Assembly: GCF_009017415.1 (NCBI RefSeq)
Contig: NC_092409.1
Coordinates: forward strand, 4,340,001-4,404,000
Source of the DNA: Aspergillus flavus
Lineage: Eukaryota > Ascomycota > Eurotiomycetes > Eurotiales > Aspergillaceae
Reading direction: 5' to 3'
Length of the DNA: 64,000 bases
Shown here one piece after another: positions 51,151 to 61,482 of this stretch. The position numbers and the translations under genes were made by a program. The notes under the pieces were generated by a model, which was not told the DNA's origin, searched no databases, and was given only the letters and a program-made list of their open reading frames with translations. Each line of letters starts with the position of its first letter. The first letter of the stretch is position 1.

Positions 51151-52820
51151 AAAGAGAAAAAATAAAAATAAAAATAAAAATAAAACCAGAAAAGAGAGTT
51201 TTATGTCTATATTTGAAATGCATAGCCATGTTACATAAATGATATAGACATTGAGCCGAATAATTATCATCGGCTTTTCTAGTACCCAAGTCAGACCTTC
51301 AATCTCCCGACTTACGACCGGAAATGTATCATGAAGGAGTGAAAGAAAAGCACCGGTATTGTAACAGGGAGTTTCTAGGTGAATTCTTACTGATCAAGGA
51401 TGCCGCATGGCCTCTTAAGGAAAGAATATACCTATCTACCACGTATAACTGGTTCATTGAGAGGGGGAGTCAATCATCGGAAGTGAAAACGATGTCTCTG
51501 GATAAGTTACTCAGAACGAGATAAGACTCTCATATTAGACCCTAAGATTAACTACTGGGGGAAAGTGTGCTACCATTTTATAATGTAACAGGTTGTATAA
51601 GAGGTGCTCCTTTCTGGAGGCTAATGGGGAAGATTATCAGTATATATAGAGCAAATGACACCCTTTGACGACATCAATGATTGAATTAATCCATGAGAAA
51701 CGAATTCAGTAAAAGACAACTGTCGAAAATTTGTCCCTCTTCCAAATCTTTACCTTTCAGTGGTTTTCTCTTACCTCGTCCCATCCCCATGGAAAAAGTT
51801 TATCAGAGTAAAATCTTAGCTTTCGTCGAAGTCTCAGCATTTTATATCGGTTCTCATACCTGTGAACTGAACTGTAGGAAAAGATTATCTTTTCACACGG
51901 GTTAGACACGCGATGAGATTTAACAGATTTGCCGTCTGTAGTCGGATTCAACCTGACTAAACTTTCAGATCGAAATTCGACGATTTGATGTGCGAAGTGA
52001 CTCATACAATTTTGTGGGGTAAGGTGTGACTAGTATAGAATACTCCGTAGTGAGTCAGTGACTACCATCTATCAATACAGCCTAGTGTACTCCATTTTCA
52101 TCCCATCATCCATTTTATTTTACTTTCTGTTCGCCCATCAACCATGGACCACCTGATATTTTAACAACTCGACGGACCGCCAATGTTTATCTTATAAACT
52201 TGCCAATACAGTATATAGCCTAGTGAGATGATATATCACGTCAAAAGCAAGGCGCTAGTCTGAGTCTCTGTGACATTTCCATTGTCCTTCCTCCAGCTCC
52301 TGGCGAGACCTGTGATATGGCCAGTATATTAGTCTGGTGTCCACGGACCACAAGTATATCTGCTGCTGATTGACTATGCCGTCTGCTCATTGTCCACTGT
52401 AGCCGGAGGGAGCCTCGTAAAGCTCACCCAGGATCTTCCAGCCAACTGGAGGAAGACTTTGACCGAGCAAGTAGTCTAAAAGCTGATACTTACTAGTTTT
52501 AAAATGCTTCAGCTTGGGCTTCCGGACTTTCTGTAAATTAGAATATCGTGTTGTTGAGTCCTTAGTTGGTGAATCTGTGAACTGTTTGGATGGTCACATT
52601 TATATGCACGTTGGCTTGGTTTGTGAGAAACGAACAATTACCTAGGTGTGGCGATACATAGGGTCTAGGCTATGAGGGGGATTTTTACATTTACCTAGGG
52701 TAGATAGCGCAGGGCCTACTAAGAAACCCCGCCTAGTCTGATGTTACTACAAATATCCATCCTCTTTACTTCTCTTCATCTTTTCCTTTACCTCCTTCCA
52801 ACCGGCGCCAGAAAGTCGGA
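51151..52820. other. Intergenic region F-box gene / small candidate gene
   Basis: This is a 1.67 kb A/T-rich stretch. It starts with an A5T repeat (51157-51185), has a 66-codon ORF at 51324-51524 of uncertain status, a TACTCCGTA copy (52041-52049) and two ACCTAGG-type sequences near 52643 and 52692. A pyrimidine-rich leader (about 52757-52800) precedes the small gene. Confidence 0.55.
51157..51185. repeat. A5T pentamer/hexamer repeat
   Basis: Four to five A4-6 blocks are separated by single T residues right after the F-box stop codon. It is a simple-sequence repeat in the 3' UTR. Confidence 0.85.
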
Positions 52821-53056
52821 ATGGACCTGGACACGCTTTGGCAGCAACATAACATAGAGAAGCCAAGACAGAAGGTGTTAAAAGAGATTACGAGTCATAC
52901 TGTAAGATCTTTGCTCCAGATAGCCCAAATTTACGACGAATTGAATGCAACGGATTGATATCAAACTAATAGGTAACAAAGATCGAGTCTTTCGCAGAAC
53001 GCGACGTGACACCCCAAGATGTGAAAAAACGTCTGGCATGCATAAACACACTTTGA
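52821..53056 (+). CDS. Candidate small two-exon gene (54 residues, unknown function)
   Basis: The ATG at 52821 opens a 27-codon exon (52821-52901) that ends at a GTAAGA donor. After a 71-nt intron ending CTAATAG, exon 2 (52973-53056) continues in frame to TGA. The predicted 54-residue protein starts MDLDTLWQQHNIEKPRQKV and contains KIESFAERDVTPQDVKKRL, a polar, helical-looking sequence with no signal peptide or known motif. Support: a pyrimidine-rich leader just upstream, phase-compatible exons, and protein-like composition in a gap otherwise lacking genes. Against: short length, no recognised family, and an A-rich acceptor context. Treat as a hypothesis. Confidence 0.4.
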
Positions 53057-53491
53057 GGGCTGCTCAGAGAAATCATGTTAGGAAAGACAGGTCAATCTGG
53101 ATAACATGGATAAGTTGACCTGTATAACGTCCTCTTGGCCTAGGGACACTTTGATATAGATCATGGTCCGCTTCGGAGTGTCACGGAAGTCTCGGCCGTG
53201 GGCATGCCCTAAGTCCGTTAAGCCCGGCCCCGGTCCCCAAAGTGGCCCCAATCGCGGTGGGTAAGAGCGTATCAGGCTAACACAGTGCCAACTAAGATGC
53301 CACGGGGATAGGCACAGAAGAAGAATAGTGGCCCTTGGCAGCTATGTGGAAGAGTATATGAAGTTGAACTCCCCACTCCTCCACCTCTTCCGGGTCAAAT
53401 CTTCAGATCAACACAGGAAACCTCGACTCGTACCACAAGCTAGTTTGTGACCTCACTTTATCACGCCCACGTCTCAGAGAATCCTACGACA
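53057..53491. other. Promoter region of the GST gene
   Basis: This 435 bp stretch includes GC-rich sequence (53160-53270) and a TATATG near 53353, about 140 nt upstream of the GST ATG. No gene was seen. Confidence 0.5.
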
Positions 53492-54151
53492 ATGACGCTC
53501 ACTGTCCACCATCTAAACATCTCCCAGTCAGAGCGTGTTGTCTGGCTATGCGAAGAACTGGCCATCGATTATGAGCTGAAGACATACAAGCGGGCGCCCC
53601 TCCTAGCCCCACCCGAGTACAAAGCGTTGCATCCACAAGGGACCGCGCCCATCATCCAGGACGGCGACTTGACGCTGGCTGAGAGTGGCGCATGTATCGA
53701 ATACATCTGTCACAAGCATGGTGGAGGAAAGCTGTTTTTGCCCCCGACGCACCCAGCCTATGCCGACTTTCTGTATTGGTGGCACTGGTCCAACGGTACC
53801 TTTATGCCCACCATAATGCAGACTATGTCGCTGCGCGCTCTCAACGCTAGTCGGGATAGCTTCCAGATGACCCTCACAAACAGCCGGTTTAAGAAGGCAT
53901 TCGCAGCGCTCAATGAAAGACTACGTGGCAACCAGTGGCTTGCCGGTAGCAATTTCACGGTGGCGGATGTGATGGTAGTGTTTGTGCTTACTACGGTACG
54001 GTATTGGGTCCCCTATAGTCTGGAGGAGTATGAGAATGTGGTCAAGTATCTGAAGCGTGTTAGCGAGAGGGAAGGGTATCAGAAGGCTATGAAAAAGTGT
54101 GAGCCGGAGTTAGAGTTAGCATTGGGGGTGGAACCGCCGACAAAGGAGTAA
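53492..54151 (+). CDS. Glutathione S-transferase
   Basis: This is a single-exon cytosolic-type GST of 219 residues, which would conjugate glutathione to electrophiles. The N-terminal thioredoxin-fold domain (1-80) reads MTLTVHHLNISQSERVVWLC, with Ser at the position often used to activate glutathione, followed by HPQGTAPIIQDGDLTLAESG with the cis-Pro and the ES glutathione-binding pair. The helical C-terminal domain follows, with WLAGSNFTVADVMVVF (the N-capping box region). An upstream in-frame GTG extends the frame, but the first ATG (53492) aligns with the family start. It converges on the fumarate reductase gene with only 79 bp between stops. Codon strand composition changes from C-rich 5' to strongly G-rich 3'. 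The substrate is unknown. Confidence 0.93.
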   Translation: MTLTVHHLNISQSERVVWLCEELAIDYELKTYKRAPLLAPPEYKALHPQGTAPIIQDGDLTLAESGACIEYICHKHGGGKLFLPPTHPAYADFLYWWHWSNGTFMPTIMQTMSLRALNASRDSFQMTLTNSRFKKAFAALNERLRGNQWLAGSNFTVADVMVVFVLTTVRYWVPYSLEEYENVVKYLKRVSEREGYQKAMKKCEPELELALGVEPPTKE

Positions 54152-54230
54152 TGATTCTGCATGTATAATAATCATCGCTCATGAGTAAGAACTAGAAAAG
54201 AAATAAAACTCCACTACCTAGGAATCATTA

Positions 54231-55772
54231 TCAGGAAGCATAGTGCTTCTTATAGAAAGCCGCGGCCTCATTGCCCGCTATCCTTCCGAAGACGACACAC
54301 TCCAGAAGAGACGACCCTCCCAAGCGATTCTGACCGTGTAGGCCACCAGTGACCTCTCCTGCAGCCCAGAGACCCTTGATGGGGGCTCCATTCTTATCTA
54401 GCACCTGACTGCGCTCATCAATTGTAGCTCCTCCCATCGTAAAGTGGGTAACAGGAGTGACCTTCCCAATATAGACCACAGAATCCGGTGTCACATCCTT
54501 CAGAGTCCAGTTTCCGAAAGCTGCACGGCCAAACTCATCTTGTTGTTTGCCTGAGACAATGTCTGCATATGTTTTGATAGTTTCGAGCACTGGTGGATCA
54601 AGTTCGTGCACCGTTGTCTTGCGCATTAGCCCTTTCCACAGATAGAATCCCATATGCGAGCCTAAGGCGGCAGCGGTCCCTTCGTCCAAGAGAAGGCTAA
54701 CATCCCATTGACGCGCATCTGTCTCCAGTGGTTTCGCTGAGCTCATGATGACATTCGTAATGTGCTCGCGGGTCTCAAGCTCGTTCACGAATCGATTTCC
54801 ATTATCCAAAAGGAGAATTCCACCTTCTCCACGGAGTGCCTCCGCCGCAAGAATCTTAACAGACGCCGAGGGTTCCTTCTCATCCACAAATCCGGTCGGA
54901 TGGATTTGAACTTGTTCCATATCCACTAACCCAGCGCCTATATTCTCGAGAAGAGGCTGTGTTCCCTCAACAGCCTGGTTCGTCGAAGGTATCCCAGCCA
55001 AATCGGGCCGATACTTGGCAAGCAGTCCATGCGCATCTCCTGCAAATCCACCGCTTGCAAACACAACCGGCCCATTAAGCGTAGTGGTAGTATTGTCCTC
55101 CGTTTCAGTCTTCTCACCACCTGTATACTGGACCCCTAAGACCTCATCCGCCTCGCGCAACACCTTCGTAACCCTAGCCCCCGACCGAAGCTGAAACAGG
55201 GAACTAGTCTCCAAAGAATCCAAAAGCGTGCTAACGATAGAAATCCCAGGCGGTCGCTGACCAGCCCCACGATGCGTCCGCGGACGACTATGTCCCCCCA
55301 ACCGGCAAACCTTGCTCAAGTCGACACCTTTCTCATCCGTGAGCCAGTAAACTGCCTCAGCAGACGAAGCAGTGAGGGTGGAAATAAGCGATTCCCGCCT
55401 TTTTTGTTCCTCAGCCGGGGAAGATGCGAAAACATCTCCTGCCGATTTAATTGTGTCGGTGAGAAAAAGCTCTTGGGAGTCATTGGTATCTTCAGGCTGA
55501 AATTTCGTCGGCGCTCCGTTTATTCCTGATGAAGCTTTGATACTATTGCCACCGGGCTTTTCGGCCCTGTCGAGCATTATGACAGGGACTTGATGTGAGA
55601 TGAGTTGCGTCGCTGCTGATAATCCGGCGAGTCCGGATCCAACCACGATTACAGGCTGGGGTTGTGCCAGTGACGACGACAGCGGGTACGGTGAGGTAGT
55701 CATTGTTGTGAAGAATCTGGAAATACTATTTTGTAAAGGGTGAAGTAGTAACTGGACTGGACGTATATTCAT
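54231..55772 (-). CDS. osm1: Soluble fumarate reductase (Osm1/Frd1-type flavoprotein)
   Basis: This FAD-dependent enzyme reduces fumarate to succinate, letting cells reoxidise FADH2/NADH when oxygen is short. It is a single exon. The FAD-binding Rossmann motif is VVGSGLAGLSAATQL, then EKPGGNSIKASSGINGA. Substrate and active-site segments are RLGGHSRPRTHR, HPTGFVD, THFTMGGATID and LWAAGEVTGGLHGQNRLGGS. From ATG 55772 the protein is 513 residues, with a basic, acid-free N-terminal extension (MNIRPVQLLLHPLQNSISRF) like a mitochondrial presequence. From ATG 55703 (MTTSPYPLSSS) it is 490 residues and presumably cytosolic. Yeast Osm1 is known to use alternative starts for different compartments. 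Which start is used here is not determined. Confidence 0.93.
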   Translation of the reverse strand: MNIRPVQLLLHPLQNSISRFFTTMTTSPYPLSSSLAQPQPVIVVGSGLAGLSAATQLISHQVPVIMLDRAEKPGGNSIKASSGINGAPTKFQPEDTNDSQELFLTDTIKSAGDVFASSPAEEQKRRESLISTLTASSAEAVYWLTDEKGVDLSKVCRLGGHSRPRTHRGAGQRPPGISIVSTLLDSLETSSLFQLRSGARVTKVLREADEVLGVQYTGGEKTETEDNTTTTLNGPVVFASGGFAGDAHGLLAKYRPDLAGIPSTNQAVEGTQPLLENIGAGLVDMEQVQIHPTGFVDEKEPSASVKILAAEALRGEGGILLLDNGNRFVNELETREHITNVIMSSAKPLETDARQWDVSLLLDEGTAAALGSHMGFYLWKGLMRKTTVHELDPPVLETIKTYADIVSGKQQDEFGRAAFGNWTLKDVTPDSVVYIGKVTPVTHFTMGGATIDERSQVLDKNGAPIKGLWAAGEVTGGLHGQNRLGGSSLLECVVFGRIAGNEAAAFYKKHYAS

Positions 55773-56744
55773 ATTCCAATTGTCAAGATAGGAATTATGG
55801 CTATGGTCGTGGTATAGATAATATACGAGCTGGTTTGGGGAGGACAAGAATCGTATGATATCAGATCATTCCACCCCCGCGGATCTCGTTTGTTCCGTGT
55901 CACCCATGGATCAGACGCATGCCATTCCACGTTTGGGAGATTCCTGTTCAGTTTAATTCAAGTAAGGATAACTTAATGTCAATTTGTTGGCCTGAGGCGT
56001 TTTATTCATATCATGATCTGGAAATTATTGCCCTAACGGTGTTCCCAACACCGTCTGGTCCGTCACTTTTCCTCACAAAAACCAGCTTGAGTAGTATTGA
56101 TCCGATATGGTCAAGTGTACCAGATCAATCATTATCATGAAACGGACAAGCACTTCTATTAACCATCAAGGGTCAGTGACCAGTTTATGGGGTTTATGCC
56201 CTAGGTTTCTGCCTAAGGCGGCATGGCAACACCTTAATGTGACTATGAGTTGTACATTACTAGTAGTATAGGCTGTGTCTGGTAGATGATATCACCTCGT
56301 ATTCTCCTATCAACCAATAAATGACTAGAACCCTTCGTAGAATGCAGGTACATGGCTTGTAGGGCAACATTTAGTTCGTGATTCTAGGCCAATGGGGCTG
56401 TGCTTCGGAGATAGTCCGCCAAGAGCTGGAACCTTTTTACAGGTGGTATTCGGGCAATTCATCCTTCTAACTTTCTCGGGTTTAGCTCCGAAGAGCTTTC
56501 CAAATTCGTCAAGATCGTATCCGGTAATGGATCTCACGGACCAATCCGAGCCCTATCTTACATCTAAAGCCTCCACGCTGTGGCTTATGCTGACCCTGTC
56601 CGACGAGCATACCCAATTCAGTTTGATATCAAAATCTGCCTGGTGTTTTCAAATGGCATATAAACACAATGGTCATGCACTTTGTCTCTGGATCAGATCC
56701 AGAAATTCATCGCGTTTCGTTCTTGAAGTTACGAACTTGCCGAA
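55773..56744. other. Divergent intergenic region osm1 / MFS gene
   Basis: This 972 bp stretch separates divergent starts. The ORFs of 70-120 codons here are unsupported. A CATATAAACA sequence about 90 nt upstream of the MFS ATG may act as its TATA element. Confidence 0.55.
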
Positions 56745-59115
56745 ATGTTCATAGCAGCAAAATATATACATCGAAAGATAAAATCAAGGAATCAAAGTCC
56801 GAACGATGATTCCCCAAAGCCTGTCACTGAGACAAAGCCATGCCCTCACTCGCGGCCTTTTCAGGTCGAGCTTAGGAGCAGGGCGTCTGTTGAGAATGCC
56901 CGGACTTCTTCTCAAGGTTCAACCATAGAAGAGGATAGGGTGTTAGTACCTCAAGATTTGCCAAAGAGCGACGAAAAGTGTCAAGTCTGCAAGAAACAGA
57001 AACATGATGCTCGCGTCTATCGATGGAAGCTCATTGCTGGGCTCTGTCTGCCGTTTATACTCGCAACATTGGACCTGACAATCGTCGCTACGGCGTTACC
57101 GTCCATAGCCTCCCATTTCAGTGAGTTACTGTTCAACGTCGATCAAATATGAGGACTGACGGTAATTATTGCAGATGAGTTTGACGAGCTAAACTGGATT
57201 GTTACTGCTTTTACGTTGACATCAACTACCTTCATTCCCATGTTCGGTCAGTTCGCCGATGTCTTCGGGCGTGGCGAGACCCTCCATCTCTCTTTGTTTT
57301 TGATGATCATTGGAAGTGTGTTGTGTGCGGCTGCGCAGACATGGGGCATGCTTCTACTAGGAAGAGCTTTGCAGGGTGTGAGCGACGCCGGACTGATGAA
57401 CGTTGTGATGATCATTCTTTCAGACAAAGTGTCTCTGAAAGAAAGCGCAAAGACTAAGTCCCTCTTTACCCTTGTTGGGGGTATAGGCTACGCCGTCGGA
57501 CCAACTGTCGGAGGGTAAGAATACCAGGACTCGACTTTATAACAGTATCTTGCTGACAATCACAAGATATCTAACAGATGTAAGACATCCACCAATGTGG
57601 TTCACACCATGCACCAGTAACTAACTAGACCAGGCTAACTGGAGATACTGCTTTGTGATATCTATACCTGTACGTTTGACCATTCTGTTCGAGACATAGT
57701 TGCTAATCTAAATAGATCGCTGTTATCGCCCATATACTAGTCTTCATCTTGCTACGCAATGAACTCGTCGAAGGGACAATGTTCAAGAAGGGCTCTCGAC
57801 TGTCAGGGATTCTCCCAGCTCTCGCAACTGTCGACATCATCGGCTCCATTCTCTTCATCTTCGGTGTTGGACTCATCATCCTAGCCACTGCATGGGGTGG
57901 AGCTACTTACTCCTGGTCAGCACCTCAGGTCCTGGCACCATTGGTAGTGGGCAGTATTTGCTTCGTCTTATTCTTCGTCTACGAATATTTCCTTGAGCCA
58001 GGCCGCATATTCGCCCGAATCTTCCCAAAGCAGGTAGCCATGCTCCCATACAGCATGTTCGCTAGAAGAGACACGATCTGGCTGGCAATCGTGCAGTTCT
58101 CTACTGGAGCAGGTAAGCATTTCCATCGATCCCAAAAAGTCCACAAATATTCTGACTTCCACAGCAATGTACTCCATATTCTACTACATCGGAATCTACT
58201 TCTCCCTAGTAGAAGCCTACCCAGCCTCAAAAGCAGGCGTGCAGTTACTATACTACATCCCCGGAATGGGAGGTACGTATCTACCCACCAACCTGACCCC
58301 TTATATCCATTCCCCAACGATTGACTGACCCAACCACCGTATAGTCGGCGTCTACATCGCCGTCTTCCTCTGCAACGTCTGGCCAGCCCAGAGCTTCTTC
58401 CCCCTTAACATCGGCACAATCGTCAGCACCGTCGGCCTCGCCATGGTCGTATATGCCATCCACACCCAAAACACCAGTCTAATCAACGGTATGATGGCCA
58501 TAACGGGCGCGGGGACAGGACTCCGCTTCATGCCCGCCACATTGCACATGGTAGGCGTGTGGCCGGAGAAGATCGCGCCCGCGCAGTCGTTGATGCGGTT
58601 CGCGCAACCGTTCGGCGGGACTCTCTCTTTGACTATCATGGGGAGTGTTTTCAATAACAAATTTGCGCGGGCGTCGGTTGTTTCTGGGGGCGGGGGGCTT
58701 GATGTTCATGATACGAACTCTTTGGCGTTTATTGCAGATTTGCCGGAGGAGGCGCAGAGGAGTGTGAGGTTGGTGGGCAGGGATGCCATCATGTGGGCTT
58801 ATATTGCTGTTTTGCCGATTATGGGGTTGAGTCTTGTTACGGGATTGTTTATTGGGAATGTGTGGATCAAGCCGAAGTCGAAGGTGGATGAAGAAAAAAG
58901 GGAGGGATTGGAGGATGAGGGCAGTCATAGTGAGGTGATCTATGTGCCTTATTTGTGGGCGTTGTTGAAGGTATGCTCCCCTTGTGTTGCCTCTCACTTA
59001 TCGATTCTGTTTAGCAGGTACTAACGCTCTACAGGGCAATATCGACTCCTACAAAAAGACCAACAGGATCATACCAGAAAGCAACAGCAAGTCCGCCGAT
59101 TTGAATAATTCATAA
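56745..59115 (+). CDS. Major facilitator superfamily transporter (DHA2-type, 14-segment)
   Basis: This is a proton-coupled exporter of the DHA2/TRI12-like drug or metabolite family in the plasma or vacuolar membrane. Eight exons: 56745-57120, 57175-57514, 57567-57579 (13 nt), 57634-57669, 57716-58112, 58165-58272, 58345-58970, 59035-59115; phases all fit (658 residues). A cytosolic, polar N-terminus of about 100 residues precedes TM1 (LPFILATLDLTIVATALPSI). Motif A is GQFADVFGR. The antiporter motif C appears as GGIGYAVGPTVGGYL, encoded across the 13-nt microexon. A late TM block (MWAYIAVLPIMGLSLVTGLFI) and a polar tail follow. Two consecutive tiny exons (13 and 36 nt) make misannotation likely. 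The substrate is unknown. It converges on emc6 with 127 bp between stops. Confidence 0.93.
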
Positions 59116-59242
59116 TATCCTCACATTCAGGATACCAAATAGAATAAAATAGACAGATAGTCATATAATCAAACACATTCCACTAAGCAGAGCACCGCCT
59201 GCCCAGCTCATTAACCTCCACAAACAGTAGAACAGAAAAAGA

Positions 59243-59790
59243 TCACCTCAAAACACCCCCAACACCAGCCCACCCAAGCACAAACCCGGACAGCGCCTCC
59301 CCAAAAACACCACCCCCAAGCCACACATCCCTCCACGAGTCCTTCCTCCTCATTTGCCGCCCAGAAGCCCACACCATACCCTTGTCATTAATCCCCTCGA
59401 TCTCACCCACGTTCGGACCGGGGAAGAACACGCCCGCGCCCTGGCCCTTTGAACTCTGCAGTAGGAAGATGTGGAAAACGCCGGACACGAGAACTGTCCC
59501 GGCTAGGTAGAATAGGAATCCTGTGGCGGACTGCAGGGCGAGGATACCGGCTGTTAGACCGAGGAGGAAGGAGGTGATGGAGTGGAGGTTTGCGAGGATC
59601 TGGGTTTGTTAGTTTTCTTTCTCTTTCTCTTTCTCTGTCGTTCTCGTTCGGGTGGTTGGATATGTCTATCCGTGGGACGACATGACATCTCGGGATAGAA
59701 GAAGGGACAACGTACTCGGTTATTATGCTGCACATTCTCCGGAACCAGAGGATTGATCAAAAGAGAGATTTCTTGTTTTGTTGGTGGCAT
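59243..59790 (-). CDS. emc6: ER membrane protein complex subunit 6 (EMC6)
   Basis: EMC6 is a core membrane subunit of the EMC insertase that places tail-anchored and multi-pass proteins in the ER membrane. Exons are 59790-59716 and 59599-59243 (143 residues). The conserved start reads INPLVPENVQHNNRILANL, with the splice junction exactly after NNR. TM1 is SFLLGLTAGILALQSATGF and TM2 is LFYLAGTVLVSGVFHIFLL. A luminal/cytosolic loop follows and a last hydrophobic segment ends GFVLGWAGVGGVLR. The 116-nt intron carries a GAGAAA repeat. Family membership is clear from the N-terminal signature and the two-plus-one TM layout. Confidence 0.92.
59614..59636. repeat. TTTCTC microsatellite in the emc6 intron
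   Basis: About four TTTCTC units on the + strand (GAGAAA in the transcript) lie within the only intron of emc6 (59715-59600). Confidence 0.85.
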
Positions 59791-60403
59791 TTTCGATCCT
59801 CCTTTTCTCTTTCAATTGAATCTTCGTCCTGGGTGTTTGTTGTTGCTTGATGGAGTGGGTTTGCAGATAGTATGCACTTTCCCGGTATTTCCAAATTAAA
59901 AGCTAGCTATACACCCAGTCTCAGGATGGGAGTTTGGTTCAATTGGCTGTAGTACTGAAATACAAATCGGAGTCGTGAGAATTAAGACTCGGGATCATGC
60001 GGGATTGGTGATGATGTCGCGAGTTGGTCTGTATTCTGCTGCTTGTTTCCGCCTATGTGGGTCTGGGGTTTGCTTAGTCAGTGGTTTTATGGGTCGGTGC
60101 CTTAGGCTTGTTAGGGCTTCGTAGAATGTATATTCATGTGTTAATGTTGGGGTATGGTAGCTACGTCTTCCTTTTCGGATGCTTTTACTGTAGTTATCGT
60201 ATGAATTGAGATATAGGCGAAGATACGCAAACATGTAAGTAGTAACTAACACCCTCATTTACTCATCCAACAGCTAACTACGACTATCACCTCGACTATC
60301 AAGACCCCGATAAAATCTCCAAACTGTGTCCCCCATTTGCTACACCAGTAAGACGCAAGTCACCTGTGGAGTACGTAGCTGATCACACCCGCTGTGTAGC
60401 CAA
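59791..60403. other. Promoter of emc6 and 3' region of the Cys-rich gene
   Basis: This 613 bp stretch upstream of emc6 (minus) and downstream of the Cys-rich gene stop (minus) is A/T-rich. No gene or RNA was recognised. Confidence 0.55.
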
Positions 60404-61482
60404 TCACAGACCGCAATCAACCTTACCACAGCACTGGTTCTTCCCACTCTTCCAAATACAGTTATTGGCAGGCGCCTTAATATCACAAGGGATCTCAGTG
60501 AGATCAAAGGCAGTACACATCTGCGGATCCTGTGAGAAGAAGGTAATCGCAGGTGTCAGAGAAGGACAAGCGGGACCGACACCCCACTCAACGCCTCCAA
60601 GACAGTACTTTCCGCATGGCCACTTGCTCAAAGAGAATTTGCCGGCTGCGGCAAAGTCCTTGGTCTTGCCGATATGGGCGCCATCCTTTGCATTGTTGAG
60701 CCACTGGCCCTTGTTCGCGCCGGTCTTGACGTCGCCGTACAGGTCTCTAATGTACACTCCGTCCTGGGGGTTGATGGGGAGGTTGCCCTCGCACTTCTCG
60801 TCCAGACAAAGCTGGAATTTACCATAGTGGAAGTTCATGTCGTCGGGTTTGGCGTAGTAGATTCCGTCGGCGCCGGAGCCTAGGGTGTTGCCATTGGGTG
60901 CGGTGAAGGTGTAGCATTTACCTAGAAAAGTTGTCAATGAGTAGGTGAACAGAGTGTGAATGTTGGACATCGCAGAAGCTTACCAGATGTTAACCCGGAA
61001 GTGCAGATTTGTTCATGGCAGGCCCCGTCCGGACCTTCGACTGTGTCTTTCGGGCAGACACACTTGCCGTCGACAAGAACTTTGCCATTCGCGCATACCG
61101 GCTTGCAGATCAGGCCGTCATAGATCTGTCCAGTTGGGCAGCACCTATAGCCAACTTCCCCAGAGCCAGCAAGGTCATGGCCTTCGGCACAGCAGTCGAA
61201 TGCTGTCTCAGGGCTACCAAGAAGGTTCAGTCCCTTCAAGCAGCAAGAAAAGTACTTCTTGTCGCCGGTGAGGGTGGGAACGGTACCCGGCGCGGCACAG
61301 GTCTTGCTTGTTCTGCATGTAAACCCGGGATCACAGTCGGGATCATCGTACTCAATCTTGTTGTCGGTGATGACCACATCAGGGCCAACTTCGAATGTCG
61401 GGACATTCTTCTTGTACGTCTTGGCCTGAATGGAGGAGGCCTGGAAGAGGAGGACCAGCAGGCTGAGTTGAGAAGGCTTCAT
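60404..61482 (-). CDS. Secreted 27-cysteine protein with tandem CC repeats, unknown function
   Basis: This predicts a 338-residue secreted protein. Exons are 61482-60984 and 60921-60404 (donor GTAAGC, acceptor TCTAG). The signal peptide covers residues 1-20 (QLSLLVLLFQASSIQA). The mature chain has 27 cysteines. The N-terminal half holds three tandem units of about 17 residues: FSCCLKGLNLLGSPETA, FDCCAEGHDLAGSGEVG and YRCCPTGQIYDG. A C-x-C-P EGF-like segment follows (GKVLVDGKCVCPKD). The C-terminal half (from about 167) is a separate domain with 12 cysteines, ending NQCCGKVDCGL and containing GKFQLCLDEKCEGNLP and GADGIYYAK. I do not recognise a named family with certainty. Extracellular or wall location is inferred from the signal peptide and cysteines. 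A TATA element lies 100 nt upstream. Confidence 0.82.

Noticed and set aside
53492..59115. GST, flavoprotein and MFS exporter as a possible secondary-metabolite cluster
   Set aside because: There is no backbone enzyme or pathway regulator, and the flavoprotein is a housekeeping fumarate reductase.
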